Below are positions 26,970 through 36,122 of a stretch of 64,000 nucleotides of DNA, piece after piece. The number at the start of each line of letters is the position of its first letter. The stretch's first letter is position 1. The notes under the pieces were generated by a model, which saw nothing but the letters and a program-made list of their open reading frames with translations, was not told the DNA's origin and searched no databases. Origin of the DNA: Marinilabilia rubra. Lineage in GTDB: Bacteria > Bacteroidota > Bacteroidia > Bacteroidales > Marinilabiliaceae. The stretch lies in the NCBI RefSeq assembly GCF_003121985.1, contig NZ_QEWP01000019.1:24172-88171 (forward strand), read 5' to 3'. The translations under genes were made by a program, and so were the position numbers.

Positions 26970-27780
26970 GATAATCGGACAATCGACTATCCAACATGGC
27001 CCGGAGAGTAACCGGGTCTACTTAATGCATATGTGGCCATCCGACTTTCCGGAAATCATTGAAAAGATGGACGATCTGGCAAAGACCAACGGCTATACCA
27101 AGCTCTTTGCCAAAGTTCCTTCGAGATATGGGGCGGCTTTCAGAATGTCAGGTTATGAAACAGAAGCCATTGTTCCGGGATTTTTCAACGGAACTGAAGA
27201 TGCGCTTTTTTTGGTGAAATACTTCGACATTAAAAGACGCACTCCCAATGCGGAAGAGATGGATGTTTTTCAGAATTTATTGCTTTCTGAAACCAATTCA
27301 GAAATACCGAAACTGGATAAAACCCACGTGCTGAGATTGCTAACACCTGAAGATACTGAAGAAATGACCAACGTTTTTGCACAGGTCTTTGACAGTTATC
27401 CGTTTCCAATCTTTGACACTGAGTTTCTGAAAAAAGAAATGAGTGAGGAAACCAGATATTTTGGCGTTTTCCAGGATGGGAAATTGGTTGGCATCAGTTC
27501 AGCTGAGTGCGATGACAGCTTAAAAAATGCAGAGATGACTGATTTTGCTGTATTGCCCTCTCAAAGGGGAAAGAAAATTGCCATCCACCTTTTGAGAACA
27601 ATGGAAGAACATTTAATCAATAAGGGATTTAAGTCATTCTATACCATAGCAAGACTTAAATCTCCATCCATGAATAAAACATTCATGAACAACGATTACC
27701 GGTATACCGGCACCCTGGTCAATAACACCCAGATTGCCGGCCAGATTGAAAGCATGAATGTTTGGTACAAAACGGTATAA
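26956..27780 (+). CDS. ablB: Beta-lysine N6-acetyltransferase (GNAT)
   Basis: This 274-aa protein matches the AblB type: an N-terminal domain (about 1-120) followed by a GNAT domain (about 135-270) with the acetyl-CoA loop in [19 protein letters not shown] (near 195-213) and a C-terminal [20 protein letters not shown]. It acetylates beta-lysine on its side-chain amino group to give N-epsilon-acetyl-beta-lysine, a compatible solute first known from methanogens. Its start codon lies inside the ablA reading frame (14-bp overlap), so translation is coupled. A strong terminator follows. Confidence 0.9.
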   Translation: MDKSEIIGQSTIQHGPESNRVYLMHMWPSDFPEIIEKMDDLAKTNGYTKLFAKVPSRYGAAFRMSGYETEAIVPGFFNGTEDALFLVKYFDIKRRTPNAEEMDVFQNLLLSETNSEIPKLDKTHVLRLLTPEDTEEMTNVFAQVFDSYPFPIFDTEFLKKEMSEETRYFGVFQDGKLVGISSAECDDSLKNAEMTDFAVLPSQRGKKIAIHLLRTMEEHLINKGFKSFYTIARLKSPSMNKTFMNNDYRYTGTLVNNTQIAGQIESMNVWYKTV

Positions 27781-27794
27781 AGAACCCTCAAAAC

Positions 27795-27832
27795 AAAAAC
27801 GTCAGTTTCCACAAGGGATCTGACGTTTTTTT
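27795..27832 (+). terminator. Intrinsic terminator of ablAB
   Basis: AAAAACGTCAG pairs with CTGACGTTTTTTT across a 15-nt loop; the second arm runs into a T-run (27825-27832). Confidence 0.88.
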
Positions 27833-27850
27833 ATTTAATCTTATACAGTT

Positions 27851-29266
27851 ATGCACATAGCAGATTTCATTATCATTTTTGTTTACATCATTGCCATGCT
27901 TATGGTAGGCCTGTGGTTTCACAGAAAAAACCAAAGCTCTGAAGACTACTACGTAGGAGGTCGAAAAATGACACGTTGGCATTTAGGTCTTTCTGTCGTT
28001 GCAACAGATGTAGGCGGAGGTTTTTCTATTGGTCTGGGAGGTCTTGGTTTCGCCATGGGGCTATCCGGTTCATGGATTCTTTTTACGGGGCTCATTGGTG
28101 CCTGGCTTACAGCCGTAGTTCTGATTCCCCGCGTATACAAAATTGCCTTCACAGAGAAATTTCAAACATTCCCGGAAATGCTGAGTCACCATTATGGAAA
28201 AAAAGTAGCATTCTGGGCAGGCATCATAAGCGCTGTAGGATATCTTGGTTTTACCAGCAGTCAGATCTTGGCAGGCGCCAAACTTACCTCAGGTACCATT
28301 GATGGATTAAGTGTCAACAATGCCGCCCTTATTATGGGGATCATAGCCATTGTATACACAGCTCTGGGCGGAATAAAGGCGGTTATTTATACCGACACCG
28401 TGCAATGGGCCATTCTTCTTTCCGGGCTAACGTTTGTTGGTGTTCCATTTGCTCTTCATAGTGTTGGCGGATTAGATGTATTAAGAGCCTCTGTAGATAA
28501 GGAGATGTTGCAACTCACCAATATTCAGGGATCGGTAGTGGTAAACTGGGCGTTTTCAATTATTCCGATCTGGTTTATAGGTATGACACTCTATCAACGA
28601 ATTTATGCCGCATCCTCAAAAAAAGAAGCTCAGAAGGCCTGGTTTCTGGCAGGATTATTTGAATACCCGGTTATGGCTTTTTTGGGTGTATTTCTTGGTC
28701 TGATGGCAAAGGTATCCATTGATCAGGGGGTAATACCTGCAGCTGATGCAGCAGGCATTGATAATGAAACAGCAATGCCTATGATGTTGAAGTTCATTTT
28801 GCCTACCGGAGCACTTGGAATTATCCTGGCTGCTTATTTCTCAGCCATATTGTCCACTGCCGACAGCTGTTTGATGGCTTCCTCTGGAAACTTTGTCAGA
28901 GATATTTTCAAAGTAAAAAATACCAAAAGCTCGCTCAAAGTATCCCAGATAATGACTTTTATATTGGGAGGCATCGCTCTTGTATTGGCTCTTTTTATGC
29001 CAAGCGTGCTTGATCTGATGCTATTATCATATTCCTTCATGGTTAGTGGATTGTTGGCCCCAGTTGTTGGTTTCATCTTTTTCAAACAACCAAAACCAAT
29101 GGCTGGACTGCTATCCATGGCATCAGGTGCAGCAATCTTTGGATTTTTTCATTTTTCCGGAATAGATTTACCCTATCAATACGCCCCGGTAGTTCCAGGT
29201 GTGTTGGCCTCTTTAATTGTATTGTTTATTGTTCAAAAAATGGGCAAAGCTCAGGTTAGAGAATAA
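27851..29266 (+). CDS. Sodium:solute symporter (SSS family)
   Basis: This 471-aa protein has the SSF fold with about 13 hydrophobic segments. The N-terminal SEDYYVGGRKMTRWHLGLSV and the TM2 region with VATDVGGGF match the sodium-site part of SSS transporters, and ILAAYFSAILSTADSCLMASSGNFVRDIF (residues about 318-346) is the family signature near TM8-9. It imports an organic solute with Na+. The substrate is not readable. It starts 19 nt after the ablAB terminator, so it is probably separately transcribed; its neighbour suggests, but does not show, a role in osmolyte or amino acid uptake. Confidence 0.9.
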   Translation: MHIADFIIIFVYIIAMLMVGLWFHRKNQSSEDYYVGGRKMTRWHLGLSVVATDVGGGFSIGLGGLGFAMGLSGSWILFTGLIGAWLTAVVLIPRVYKIAFTEKFQTFPEMLSHHYGKKVAFWAGIISAVGYLGFTSSQILAGAKLTSGTIDGLSVNNAALIMGIIAIVYTALGGIKAVIYTDTVQWAILLSGLTFVGVPFALHSVGGLDVLRASVDKEMLQLTNIQGSVVVNWAFSIIPIWFIGMTLYQRIYAASSKKEAQKAWFLAGLFEYPVMAFLGVFLGLMAKVSIDQGVIPAADAAGIDNETAMPMMLKFILPTGALGIILAAYFSAILSTADSCLMASSGNFVRDIFKVKNTKSSLKVSQIMTFILGGIALVLALFMPSVLDLMLLSYSFMVSGLLAPVVGFIFFKQPKPMAGLLSMASGAAIFGFFHFSGIDLPYQYAPVVPGVLASLIVLFIVQKMGKAQVRE

Positions 29267-29365
29267 TACCGCTAAACTTATGCAATATAGATTAACTCAT
29301 TAACAACAACCTGGAAAAGAAAGAATACAGACCTGAATAATAACAAAATCAGACCCCATTAAAAA

Positions 29366-29405
29366 AGGAATAACCAAGATTCGTATGTTGGTTATTCCTT
29401 TTTTT
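29366..29405 (+). terminator. Intrinsic terminator after the symporter gene
   Basis: GGAATAACCAA and TTGGTTATTCC pair across a short loop and are followed by TTTTTTT. It probably also serves the convergent marR gene, whose complement has a run of A and T at the same place. Confidence 0.85.
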
Positions 29406-29430
29406 ATATCCAGTAAATTCCCGATAGCCG

Positions 29431-29925
29431 TTAATGATCGCCGGGATGATCGGTTTCAAAATCACCGGTAATCAGAGGCATTTCATCAACGGAAGTAGAT
29501 TCAATTTCAAGCATCTCAATCAACAAATCAAGTGCGCTCCCCACTTTTACCAGTTCATCAGCTGAAAGGCCTTTTAATTTCTCATTTAATCGTTGTTGCA
29601 ACAGGTCGGGAGTCCTCTCGAGCAAAGCATCCCCGGAAGAAGTGAGTGTAATATGCATTACACGCTTATCTCCCGATTTAGGCAACCGCGCCAGGTATCC
29701 TTTTTTCTCCAGACGTCCGATAATGCCTGTCACTGTACTGGAATTCAAATTAAGGTGATCCCGAATGGAACGCTGAGTTGCCTGATATCCCGGAGAACCT
29801 TTCAGATATTCCAAGCATAAAATCTGTGGGATGCTAACTCCAAAATCTTTTTGCACCTTTTTTGATTCCAGATTAATAGAACGTACAATCCGTCTGACTT
29901 TAATAAGAATATCCTTATAATCCAT
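29431..29925 (-). CDS. MarR-family transcriptional regulator
   Basis: This 164-aa protein has a winged helix-turn-helix of the MarR type: SIPQILCLEYLKGSPG, then the recognition helix LNSSTVTGIIGRLEKKGYLAR and the wing SGDKRVMHITLTSSGDALLE (all read by position, residues about 30-105). A C-terminal helix would form the dimer interface; the end is acidic. MarR proteins repress efflux or stress genes and respond to small ligands or oxidation. No Cys sensor is evident. It is not clustered with an obvious target. Confidence 0.9.
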   Translation of the reverse strand: MDYKDILIKVRRIVRSINLESKKVQKDFGVSIPQILCLEYLKGSPGYQATQRSIRDHLNLNSSTVTGIIGRLEKKGYLARLPKSGDKRVMHITLTSSGDALLERTPDLLQQRLNEKLKGLSADELVKVGSALDLLIEMLEIESTSVDEMPLITGDFETDHPGDH

Positions 29926-29982
29926 TATTGTGTTTTTAATAAAATCCTTAAAAGCATGAAAACTTCCAATTATTATATTGCC

Positions 29983-30762
29983 TTAAATAAAGGCTTGTTC
30001 TTTCTCTAACGTAAAAACTTCAGCAGGGGCATAACGATTGGTCAGCCTCACATTAAACTTTGTTTTTAAAGCATCGAATGCTTCCATGGCAATATCCGGT
30101 CGATTATTGTCTGCTGATAAATGTGATAAAAATACTGCTCTTAAGTCATCAGCACCATATTCATTTAACAAATCGAATGCCTGTTTATTGGACAAATGGC
30201 CTACATGCGAAGCCACGCGATTTTTCAGATGCCAGGGATAAGCTCCATTCCAGAGCATATCTTCATCATAGTTTGACTCCAGAAAAACAGCCTGACAAGC
30301 AGAAAAATGATTCCGTACATTATCGCAAGCCTCCCCAATATCCGTCATCACCCCAACGTTTATTCCATCGTGTTCAATTCTAAAACTGCAAGGCTGAGCA
30401 GCATCGTGCTGTTTCAAAAAAGAATGCACTTTAAATTCTCCAACCTCTAAAATATCACCTGGATTAAAGTTAACAATTTTGGCAGGTCGATTGGGTCCCC
30501 AACTTTTTTCAAAAGTATTCGAGGTCATAAAAACCGGTGCATCCAAATGCTTACTTAAAACCCTAACCCCACGAAAATGATCGGCATGTTCATGAGAAAT
30601 AAAAATGGCCCTTACTTTGGAAAAATCCAGGCCTCTCTCCCGCATCCTGTTCAATACCTGTCTTCGGCTTATGCCCACATCCACAAGTATGGCATCTCGA
30701 TCATTTCCAACATAATAGCAATTACCGTTACTGCCTGATGCAATAGCACATATCTCAATCAT
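29983..30762 (-). CDS. MBL-fold metallohydrolase (YycJ/WalJ-like)
   Basis: This 259-aa protein starts MIEICAIASGSNGNCYYVG, typical of the YycJ (WalJ) group. It contains the metal-binding motif ISHEHADHFRG (HxHxDH, near residue 58), later His in SVHSFLKQHDA, Asp in MTDIGEA and a C-terminal LSHLSADNNRP. Members are nuclease-like phosphodiesterases; some are linked to DNA repair or cell-wall control. It is 5 nt after the B3/B4-domain gene and probably co-transcribed. Confidence 0.88.
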   Translation of the reverse strand: MIEICAIASGSNGNCYYVGNDRDAILVDVGISRRQVLNRMRERGLDFSKVRAIFISHEHADHFRGVRVLSKHLDAPVFMTSNTFEKSWGPNRPAKIVNFNPGDILEVGEFKVHSFLKQHDAAQPCSFRIEHDGINVGVMTDIGEACDNVRNHFSACQAVFLESNYDEDMLWNGAYPWHLKNRVASHVGHLSNKQAFDLLNEYGADDLRAVFLSHLSADNNRPDIAMEAFDALKTKFNVRLTNRYAPAEVFTLEKEQAFI

Positions 30763-30767
30763 CTTGA

Positions 30768-31436
30768 CTATTTTACTTTTATTTCAGGATGGGTTTCTCC
30801 GACAAATTCCAGAAGATATTTTTTTAAATTATCCAGTGCTGCCTCCAGAGCCGGAACATTGCCATCAAAAGATGGAAGCATCATCAAAACATGTCTGGTG
30901 TTTTTATCAATAAGCGTTCTGACAGAATCGCTGGTAGGCGTTCCAAATGCTCCCTTTGAATCCCTGAAGACCGGAAGCTTCTCAATATTCAGAAGCCCGC
31001 GCCCAATCCCTTCATAAGGTTCTTCACTTTGTCCTACCCCCAAACGGATGATTCCATCTATTTTGTCAAGATCATAACCGCATATAGAAAGGCCGGTTTC
31101 GACAGATACCAGATTCAAACAATCAACCACATTATTAACCTGATACAATCCTTTCCCTTTACTCACACGGCGCAGAAGGGATTCGGCAGCCGGCCTGTAT
31201 CTATTGGGATCTTTACCAAGCGCCTTATAACCTTCCTTTGTAGCTTTTACTGTTGAAAGATTTCTAATGGTTTCTGCATCCATCCTCTGCCCGATATCTT
31301 CCAGCACTTTGGTCATTTTAGCGTTGAGACCGTTTCCGGTTTCAGATACCGCCACCGGAGATACCAGATATCCCATTTTAAACTGAGGGAAAGCTTGTTG
31401 TATTTCTGATTCTACTATTATTTCGGGTATTGACAT
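30768..31436 (-). CDS. B3/B4 tRNA-binding domain protein
   Basis: This 222-aa protein is a stand-alone version of the B3/B4 editing domain of phenylalanyl-tRNA synthetase beta chain. Supporting segments are KATKEGYKALGKDPNRYRPA, LLRRVSKGKGLYQVNNVVD and the C-terminal part GTPTSDSVRTLIDKNTRHVL. Relatives may edit mischarged tRNA in trans or bind modified amino acids; the exact role is unsettled. It is the first gene of a two-gene unit with the MBL hydrolase. Confidence 0.82.
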   Translation of the reverse strand: MSIPEIIVESEIQQAFPQFKMGYLVSPVAVSETGNGLNAKMTKVLEDIGQRMDAETIRNLSTVKATKEGYKALGKDPNRYRPAAESLLRRVSKGKGLYQVNNVVDCLNLVSVETGLSICGYDLDKIDGIIRLGVGQSEEPYEGIGRGLLNIEKLPVFRDSKGAFGTPTSDSVRTLIDKNTRHVLMMLPSFDGNVPALEAALDNLKKYLLEFVGETHPEIKVK

Positions 31437-31796
31437 TATTTTTTGTTTTGGAGGTTCCCGACCGTGCTAAAATACCATTTTTTTCTGAATCCGCGGGAAT
31501 TTAGCGCCTGTAGAATCAGGAGGAAAATTAAGATTCATCAAAACAAACCACTTATAATATTAATTGCATTGAAAAGGGCAGGTATAATAATCCTGCTTTT
31601 ATTATTTTTGCCAAGTCATTGCAATTTAGTCGTGACATCACAAGTCAATAAATCCGAAGTCCCGAGGCTTCGGGATAGACAAAAGATTTTAGCCAAACCA
31701 TACCGTCTTGATTATCTGACGCTTAACACAAACAGACATCTAATTTCAAATAATTGATTTTTAGACTTTAATAAAAAATAAAACGACTGAAAAAAG
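31437..31796. other. Gene-free gap with one TCCCGA palindrome
   Basis: The palindrome TCCCGAGGCTTCGGGAT lies at 31660-31676. It is followed by AGACAAAAGATTTTAGCC, which weakly recalls the family 3 repeat. Nothing else was recognised. Confidence 0.5.
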
Positions 31797-32480
31797 ATGA
31801 GTTATATATTTCCACAAAAAATCAAGTCTGTACTTTTTGATATGGACGGTGTTTTATATGATAGTATGAAACACCATGCCACCACCTGGGTTGATGCATT
31901 TAAACAATACAATATAAATTTCCCCGAGAAAGAAGCCTATTTAAACGAAGGCAGCACTGGAGATGCTACCATAAAGAGAGCTGTAAAACAAATTGAAAAC
32001 AGGGAAGCCACGACTAGTGAAATCGAAGGTATTTATGACGAAAAAACGCGCTTAATGCATCAATTGCCCCCTGCTGAAATAATACCCGGAATGCAAAAGT
32101 TGATGCAGGAATTAAGGAAAGAAGGCATAAAGATTATCATTGTTACAGGTTCTCGCCAACCCGTTTTGCTTGACCGACTTAAACATGATTTTCACGTTGA
32201 AAAAGAAGACATTGTATCAGGCTGGGATGTGACACATGGGAAACCTCACCCCGAACCATACCTGACCGCACTAAAAAAAGCCAGGAGTTCTGCGGAAGAA
32301 ACCGTCGTTATTGAAAACGCTCCTCTTGGGGTAGAAGCTGCAACTGCAGCAGGAATTTATACAATAGCCATTAATACCGGCCCATTAGACGCAGAAACAC
32401 TAATCAAAGCAGGCGCCAACAAAGTTTTTATCACCGCAGATGAAATTGGTGAATTTCTTCAGGAAAAGGTCTCAAAGTGA
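31797..32480 (+). CDS. HAD-superfamily hydrolase (beta-phosphoglucomutase-like)
   Basis: This 227-aa protein has the HAD motifs: nucleophile FDMDGVLYD at residues 15-23, motif II IIIVTGSRQ near 116, motif III Lys in THGKPHPEPY near 146 and motif IV VIENAPLGVEAATAAG near 168. The small helical cap sits after motif I, as in subfamily I phosphatases and phosphoglucomutases. Loop IV reads ENAPLG where phosphatases often have GDS or EDS, which fits phosphoglucomutase-like or sugar phosphatase members. Its 3' end overlaps that of the convergent sugar kinase by 9 bp. Confidence 0.88.
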   Translation: MSYIFPQKIKSVLFDMDGVLYDSMKHHATTWVDAFKQYNINFPEKEAYLNEGSTGDATIKRAVKQIENREATTSEIEGIYDEKTRLMHQLPPAEIIPGMQKLMQELRKEGIKIIIVTGSRQPVLLDRLKHDFHVEKEDIVSGWDVTHGKPHPEPYLTALKKARSSAEETVVIENAPLGVEAATAAGIYTIAINTGPLDAETLIKAGANKVFITADEIGEFLQEKVSK

Positions 32481-33371
32481 AACAGCAAACTCGTGTGAGA
32501 TGTAATTATCAAAAGACAAACACACATCAGTAGAAAAAGAAATTGCATTGCGCACAATGTCTTTCCATTGGGATGGAGTCGGAGTCGCATTATTAAGTTT
32601 GGAAATCCCATGTGCCATGCCGGCGTTAAAGTTGTCCCCTGCCCCTATTGTACTCACGGGTGTTATGTTTTGGGCGGGTTGAAAGAACTTTTCTCCGCCT
32701 ACCAGACAATGAACACCGCCGGAGTTTGCAGTAATAATAACTTCAGAATCGAATTGTCTGACCTTATTAAACATTGCCTCAATACTCAGGTCTCCGTAGA
32801 TGGTCTTAAAATCCTCATCACTTCCTCTGACCAAATGGGCCAATGAAAAATTCTCTTCTATTAAAGGACGATAAATTTTTAAACCATGAGAATGGTTTTT
32901 CCTGAAGTTGGGATCATAAATAAGAAAAGCCCCTTGTTCTCTGGCTTTTTTCAAAAGCCGAACAACCTGAGGACGAAGTCCGGGGCTTACTGCAAAGAAG
33001 GAGCCGAACAACAAAATATCGCCAGGTTTAAAATCGGGACCCGACACCTGGAAACGAACCTCAGGAAAGTCTTTATAGACCTGATAAGTGGCATTGTTTT
33101 CATTATCAAGAAAAGCCAATGCCACGGGGGTTTTACCTGCCTTAAAACGATGAAGCCAGTCGGTTTTCACATGGTTCTCTTTCAAAAAAGAAACAATGTT
33201 CTCTCCCACCCGGTCCTCGCCTATCTCACTAATCAGAAAGGCTTCATGACCAGCCCTGCCAAGAGACACAAGAGCGTTAAAAGCCGATCCTCCCGGCTTA
33301 CCCGCCACTGGTTGATTTTCTTTAAAAATGACATCAAGAACCGTTTCTCCTAAGCCAAAAATCCTTCCCAT
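32472..33371 (-). CDS. PfkB-family carbohydrate kinase
   Basis: This 299-aa enzyme phosphorylates a sugar or nucleoside with ATP. It has the N-terminal GRIFGLGETVLDVIF strand, the GGSAFNALVSLGRAG substrate motif near residue 28 and the anion-hole and catalytic base motif TIGAGDNFNAGMAHG near 241. The sequence resembles fructokinase-like members, but substrate specificity cannot be read with confidence. It lies 17 nt downstream of the isochorismatase-like gene. Confidence 0.87.
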   Translation of the reverse strand: MGRIFGLGETVLDVIFKENQPVAGKPGGSAFNALVSLGRAGHEAFLISEIGEDRVGENIVSFLKENHVKTDWLHRFKAGKTPVALAFLDNENNATYQVYKDFPEVRFQVSGPDFKPGDILLFGSFFAVSPGLRPQVVRLLKKAREQGAFLIYDPNFRKNHSHGLKIYRPLIEENFSLAHLVRGSDEDFKTIYGDLSIEAMFNKVRQFDSEVIITANSGGVHCLVGGEKFFQPAQNITPVSTIGAGDNFNAGMAHGISKLNNATPTPSQWKDIVRNAISFSTDVCLSFDNYISHEFAVSL

Positions 33372-33388
33372 AAAAACTTTTCTCTTGC

Positions 33389-33931
33389 CTATTTCACAAG
33401 CTTAGATATTGCCTTAAACTGATCGGTTCCGGCGAAGCGACATAGCTCAAAGAGGATAGACTCATAGCTGGAAATGAGTACTCCTTCCTGAACAAGTCGA
33501 GTCATTGCTATTCTTTTATTTTCGGGATTTCTTGACCCCACACAATCCTCAATAACAATCGGATGAAACCCTCTTTCTTTAAGATCCAATGCAGTTTGAA
33601 GCAAACATATATGTGACTCAATTCCTGCAAGAATAACAGATCTCCTGGTAGTCAACTCAATTGTTTCCATAATTCCGGGATCGTCGCAGCAGCTAAAAGC
33701 TGTTTTTTCGTTGTGAGGATATTCTTCTACCATGGTCGCCAAAGAAGGAATGGTTTCCCCCAATCCTTTCTTGTATTGTTCCGTCACTATAACGGGAATT
33801 CCCAAAGTCTTCAGCCCGTCAACCAATATCTTAATATTTTTCTCAAGCTGTTCATTTTCATAGATGTGAGGAAAAAGTCTTTCCTGCACATCCACAACCA
33901 TTGCAAGCGCACTGTCTTTTGTAATTCTCAT
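33389..33931 (-). CDS. Isochorismatase-like cysteine hydrolase
   Basis: This 180-aa protein has the triad of the isochorismatase/nicotinamidase superfamily: Asp in MVVDVQERLFP near residue 14, Lys in VIVTEQYKKGLG, and Cys in LAGIESHICLLQTALDL near 109. Its small size matches the YcaC-like hydrolase group. The substrate is unknown. It starts 6 nt after the SIS-domain gene, so the two are probably one operon with the sugar kinase. Confidence 0.88.
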   Translation of the reverse strand: MRITKDSALAMVVDVQERLFPHIYENEQLEKNIKILVDGLKTLGIPVIVTEQYKKGLGETIPSLATMVEEYPHNEKTAFSCCDDPGIMETIELTTRRSVILAGIESHICLLQTALDLKERGFHPIVIEDCVGSRNPENKRIAMTRLVQEGVLISSYESILFELCRFAGTDQFKAISKLVK

Positions 33932-33937
33932 AACAAA

Positions 33938-34555
33938 CTATTTTTTATCAAGAACCGCTGCTTTTCTGGATTTATCTCCAAGATATCCACCATGATGTCT
34001 TAAAGCATAATCATGATTTGAAAATTCTATCTTTTTCATCAACAATACAACCAATACATCTCCAATAACCGTCATGGTTGTAGTTGACGTAGTTGGGGTA
34101 AGCCCCAGGGCACAAACTTCGGGAGGATTGCCGGTATTCAAACAAGCATTAGCGGCTTCTGCCAAAAGGGAGTTCTCATTTCCGGTGATGACAATAAATG
34201 GAACATTGGGATTTAATCCTTTAGCCAGATCAATCAATTCCAATATTTCACGGGTCTTTCCGGAATTGGAGATCAAAAGCATTACATCATTTTCCTGAAG
34301 GACTCCCAAATCACCATGCTGGGCTTCGCTGGGGTGCAAAAATACTGCAGGTGTACCGGTACTGCTAAATGTAGTAGCCATGTTTACAGCAATCTGTCCG
34401 GCCTTTCCCATGCCACTGGTAATCAGCTTACCTTTTTTTTCATGCACATGATGATAAAGGAGTTCTATTGCTTTTTCAAATTCCCCGGTAACAGGAATTC
34501 CGGCAACGGCCTTTGCTTCGGCCTCCAAAAGGGAGTGAATTTCTTTTTCTGTCAT
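33938..34555 (-). CDS. kdsD: SIS-domain sugar-phosphate isomerase (KdsD/GutQ-like)
   Basis: The ATG complementary to 34553-34555 gives 205 aa; an upstream TTG would add seven residues. The SIS domain shows ITSGMGKAGQIAVNMATTFSSTGTPAVFLHP (residues about 46-76), EAQHGDLGVL, SNSGKTREI and LGLTPTTSTTTMTVIGD, all typical of arabinose-5-phosphate isomerase, which makes the precursor of Kdo for lipopolysaccharide. The tandem CBS domains of full-length KdsD are missing; the protein ends after GGYLGDKSRK. Short forms without CBS domains exist and are active. The symbol is assigned by similarity only. Confidence 0.8.
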   Translation of the reverse strand: MTEKEIHSLLEAEAKAVAGIPVTGEFEKAIELLYHHVHEKKGKLITSGMGKAGQIAVNMATTFSSTGTPAVFLHPSEAQHGDLGVLQENDVMLLISNSGKTREILELIDLAKGLNPNVPFIVITGNENSLLAEAANACLNTGNPPEVCALGLTPTTSTTTMTVIGDVLVVLLMKKIEFSNHDYALRHHGGYLGDKSRKAAVLDKK

Positions 34556-34643
34556 TTCTGGCTTCAATGTGGTCAATATTCTATTTTGTCTGTTAGTGGT
34601 TCACTACTCAACGCAAATTAACAAAAAATCCAACATAAAGTGG

Positions 34644-35693
34644 CTACTCCAGATAAATTGATTTTCGTGTCCTGGTCAGCACTTCGCCAATCACACAAGC
34701 CTGCTGGTGCAGCCCAGATGCTTTAAGATCAAAAAGTACCTCATCCACCTTATCCGGCGAAACACACATCAGCAATCCACCTGAGGTCTGAGCATCGCAG
34801 GCAAGCATTTTCAGGTGTGGTTCCACCAGTTTTTCAACATGCAACGAAGGCTGTACAAATGAAAAATTTCTGAAAGAAGCCCCCGGAAGGCAACCATCAT
34901 TAGCCAATTCAGCAGCCTGGTCAAGAATTGGTAAGTCACGTGTTCTGACAGCCAGACTCACATCGCTTGCTTCAGCCATTTTCAAAGCATGTCCCAGGAG
35001 TCCAAACCCAGTAACATCGGTAGCTGAACGAACACCATGTTTTACCATGATCTCTCCTCCCCTTTTATTTAACAACTTCATTTGTTCCAGACCATTCCGG
35101 TAAGCATCCTCATGTACCATTTTTAACCGTCGGGCAGCGACCAGAACGCCAAGTCCCAGTGGTTTGGTCAGCACCAATAAGTCTCCTGGTTTTGCTCCTG
35201 CATTGGTGATTAATTTATCAGGATGAACAGTGCCTACCACAGCCAATCCATATTTAGGGGAATGATCTTCGATGGTATGACCTCCCATTACCAAAGCGCC
35301 GGCTTCCTGCATTTTACTATGTCCTCCCTGCAATATTTGTTCAAAAGCTGAAAGCGGCATCTCTGCTGATGAAAACATCAATAAGTTAAGCGCCAGCAGC
35401 GGATTGCCCCCCATGGCATATACATCGCTCAGGGCATTGGCTGCCGCTATTTCGCCAAACTCATAAGGGTCTGAGCATATGGGTGGAAAAAAATCTGTGG
35501 TAAATATAATGGCAGTTTCGTCATTGAGCTTGTACACTCCCGCATCATCGTGGGTATCAATATCCACCAAAATATCAGGATGTTGCATTTTCGGTAACTT
35601 AGACAAAATACCAGCTAATTCCCCGGGAGGCAGCTTTGCGGAGCAACCTCCATACTCAACTGTTTTAAGAAGATCTGTTTCCTGATTACTCAT
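34644..35693 (-). CDS. selD: Selenide, water dikinase (selenophosphate synthetase)
   Basis: This 349-aa enzyme makes selenophosphate from selenide and ATP. The active-site residue is Cys17 in YGGCSAKLPPG, the same number as in E. coli; it is not selenocysteine. Other motifs are DDAGVYKLND, TDFFPPICSDPYEFG, ANALSDVYAMGG and the AIR-synthase type Gly-rich segments MGGHTIEDHSPKYG and ATDVTGFGLLGHA. It is the last gene of the selenium cluster, 8 nt after the DUF3343 gene. Confidence 0.95.
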   Translation of the reverse strand: MSNQETDLLKTVEYGGCSAKLPPGELAGILSKLPKMQHPDILVDIDTHDDAGVYKLNDETAIIFTTDFFPPICSDPYEFGEIAAANALSDVYAMGGNPLLALNLLMFSSAEMPLSAFEQILQGGHSKMQEAGALVMGGHTIEDHSPKYGLAVVGTVHPDKLITNAGAKPGDLLVLTKPLGLGVLVAARRLKMVHEDAYRNGLEQMKLLNKRGGEIMVKHGVRSATDVTGFGLLGHALKMAEASDVSLAVRTRDLPILDQAAELANDGCLPGASFRNFSFVQPSLHVEKLVEPHLKMLACDAQTSGGLLMCVSPDKVDEVLFDLKASGLHQQACVIGEVLTRTRKSIYLE

Positions 35694-35701
35694 TTTTCAA
35701 T

Positions 35702-35917
35702 TCAATTATTAATTTCATACCTGATGCTTTCTGCTTTCAATATCTCCTTGCATTTCTCCCAATTGTCCGGCGGCACCAACAGGCACATGCCACACTCTGA
35801 TGAAATATGCTCCGGCACGGGAATTACACGGCACGGAATGCCGTTCATCCGACAAATCCTGTCGGCTTTCATCACCTTATGAACATTGGGAAAAAGTAAT
35901 AGCTTTTCATCAGTCAT
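35702..35917 (-). CDS. DUF3343 protein, putative Se/S carrier-like
   Basis: This 71-aa protein belongs to the DUF3343 (PF11823) family, often found with selenium genes. It contains KADRICRMNGIPCRVIPVP and SSECGMCLLV. Three Cys (IC, PC, ECGMC) could bind or carry sulfur or selenium. Its place between a cysteine-desulfurase homologue and selD supports a carrier role; this is inference. A MITE lies directly upstream (35951-36122). Confidence 0.8.
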   Translation of the reverse strand: MTDEKLLLFPNVHKVMKADRICRMNGIPCRVIPVPEHISSECGMCLLVPPDNWEKCKEILKAESIRYEINN

Positions 35918-35950
35918 GCACTTATTAGGTTTAAATTAATTACTATTTAG

Positions 35951-36122
35951 AGTCTGTCCATAAAGTACCACTTGCTGCGTTATGCTTGCCGCCAAAATAC
36001 TCATCCCGAAGCATCGGGACTCCGTTTTTGGAGGCTTCGCTCCCGAAGCATCGGGATTGCAACTGGCACTTTCTAACCAGACACATGACTTTTCACAAAC
36101 TTTCCCAACTTTATAGACGGGC
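35951..36122 (-). mobile_element. MITE-like element, family 1, copy B (172 bp, inverted)
   Basis: The ends AGTCTGTCCATAAAGTACC and, inverted, GCCCGTCTATAAAG match the other copies. The 9-bp sequence ACTATTTAG flanks it on both sides (35942-35950 and 36123-36131). Two TCCCGAAGCATCGGGA palindromes sit inside, at 36003-36019 and 36041-36056. It splits the selenium cluster. Confidence 0.8.

Noticed and set aside
27995..28302. 108-aa frame inside the symporter gene
   Set aside because: It lies in another frame of a clear SSS transporter and has no domain.
34644..35693. Selenocysteine-containing SelD
   Set aside because: The active-site codon is Cys (residue 17), not in-frame TGA.
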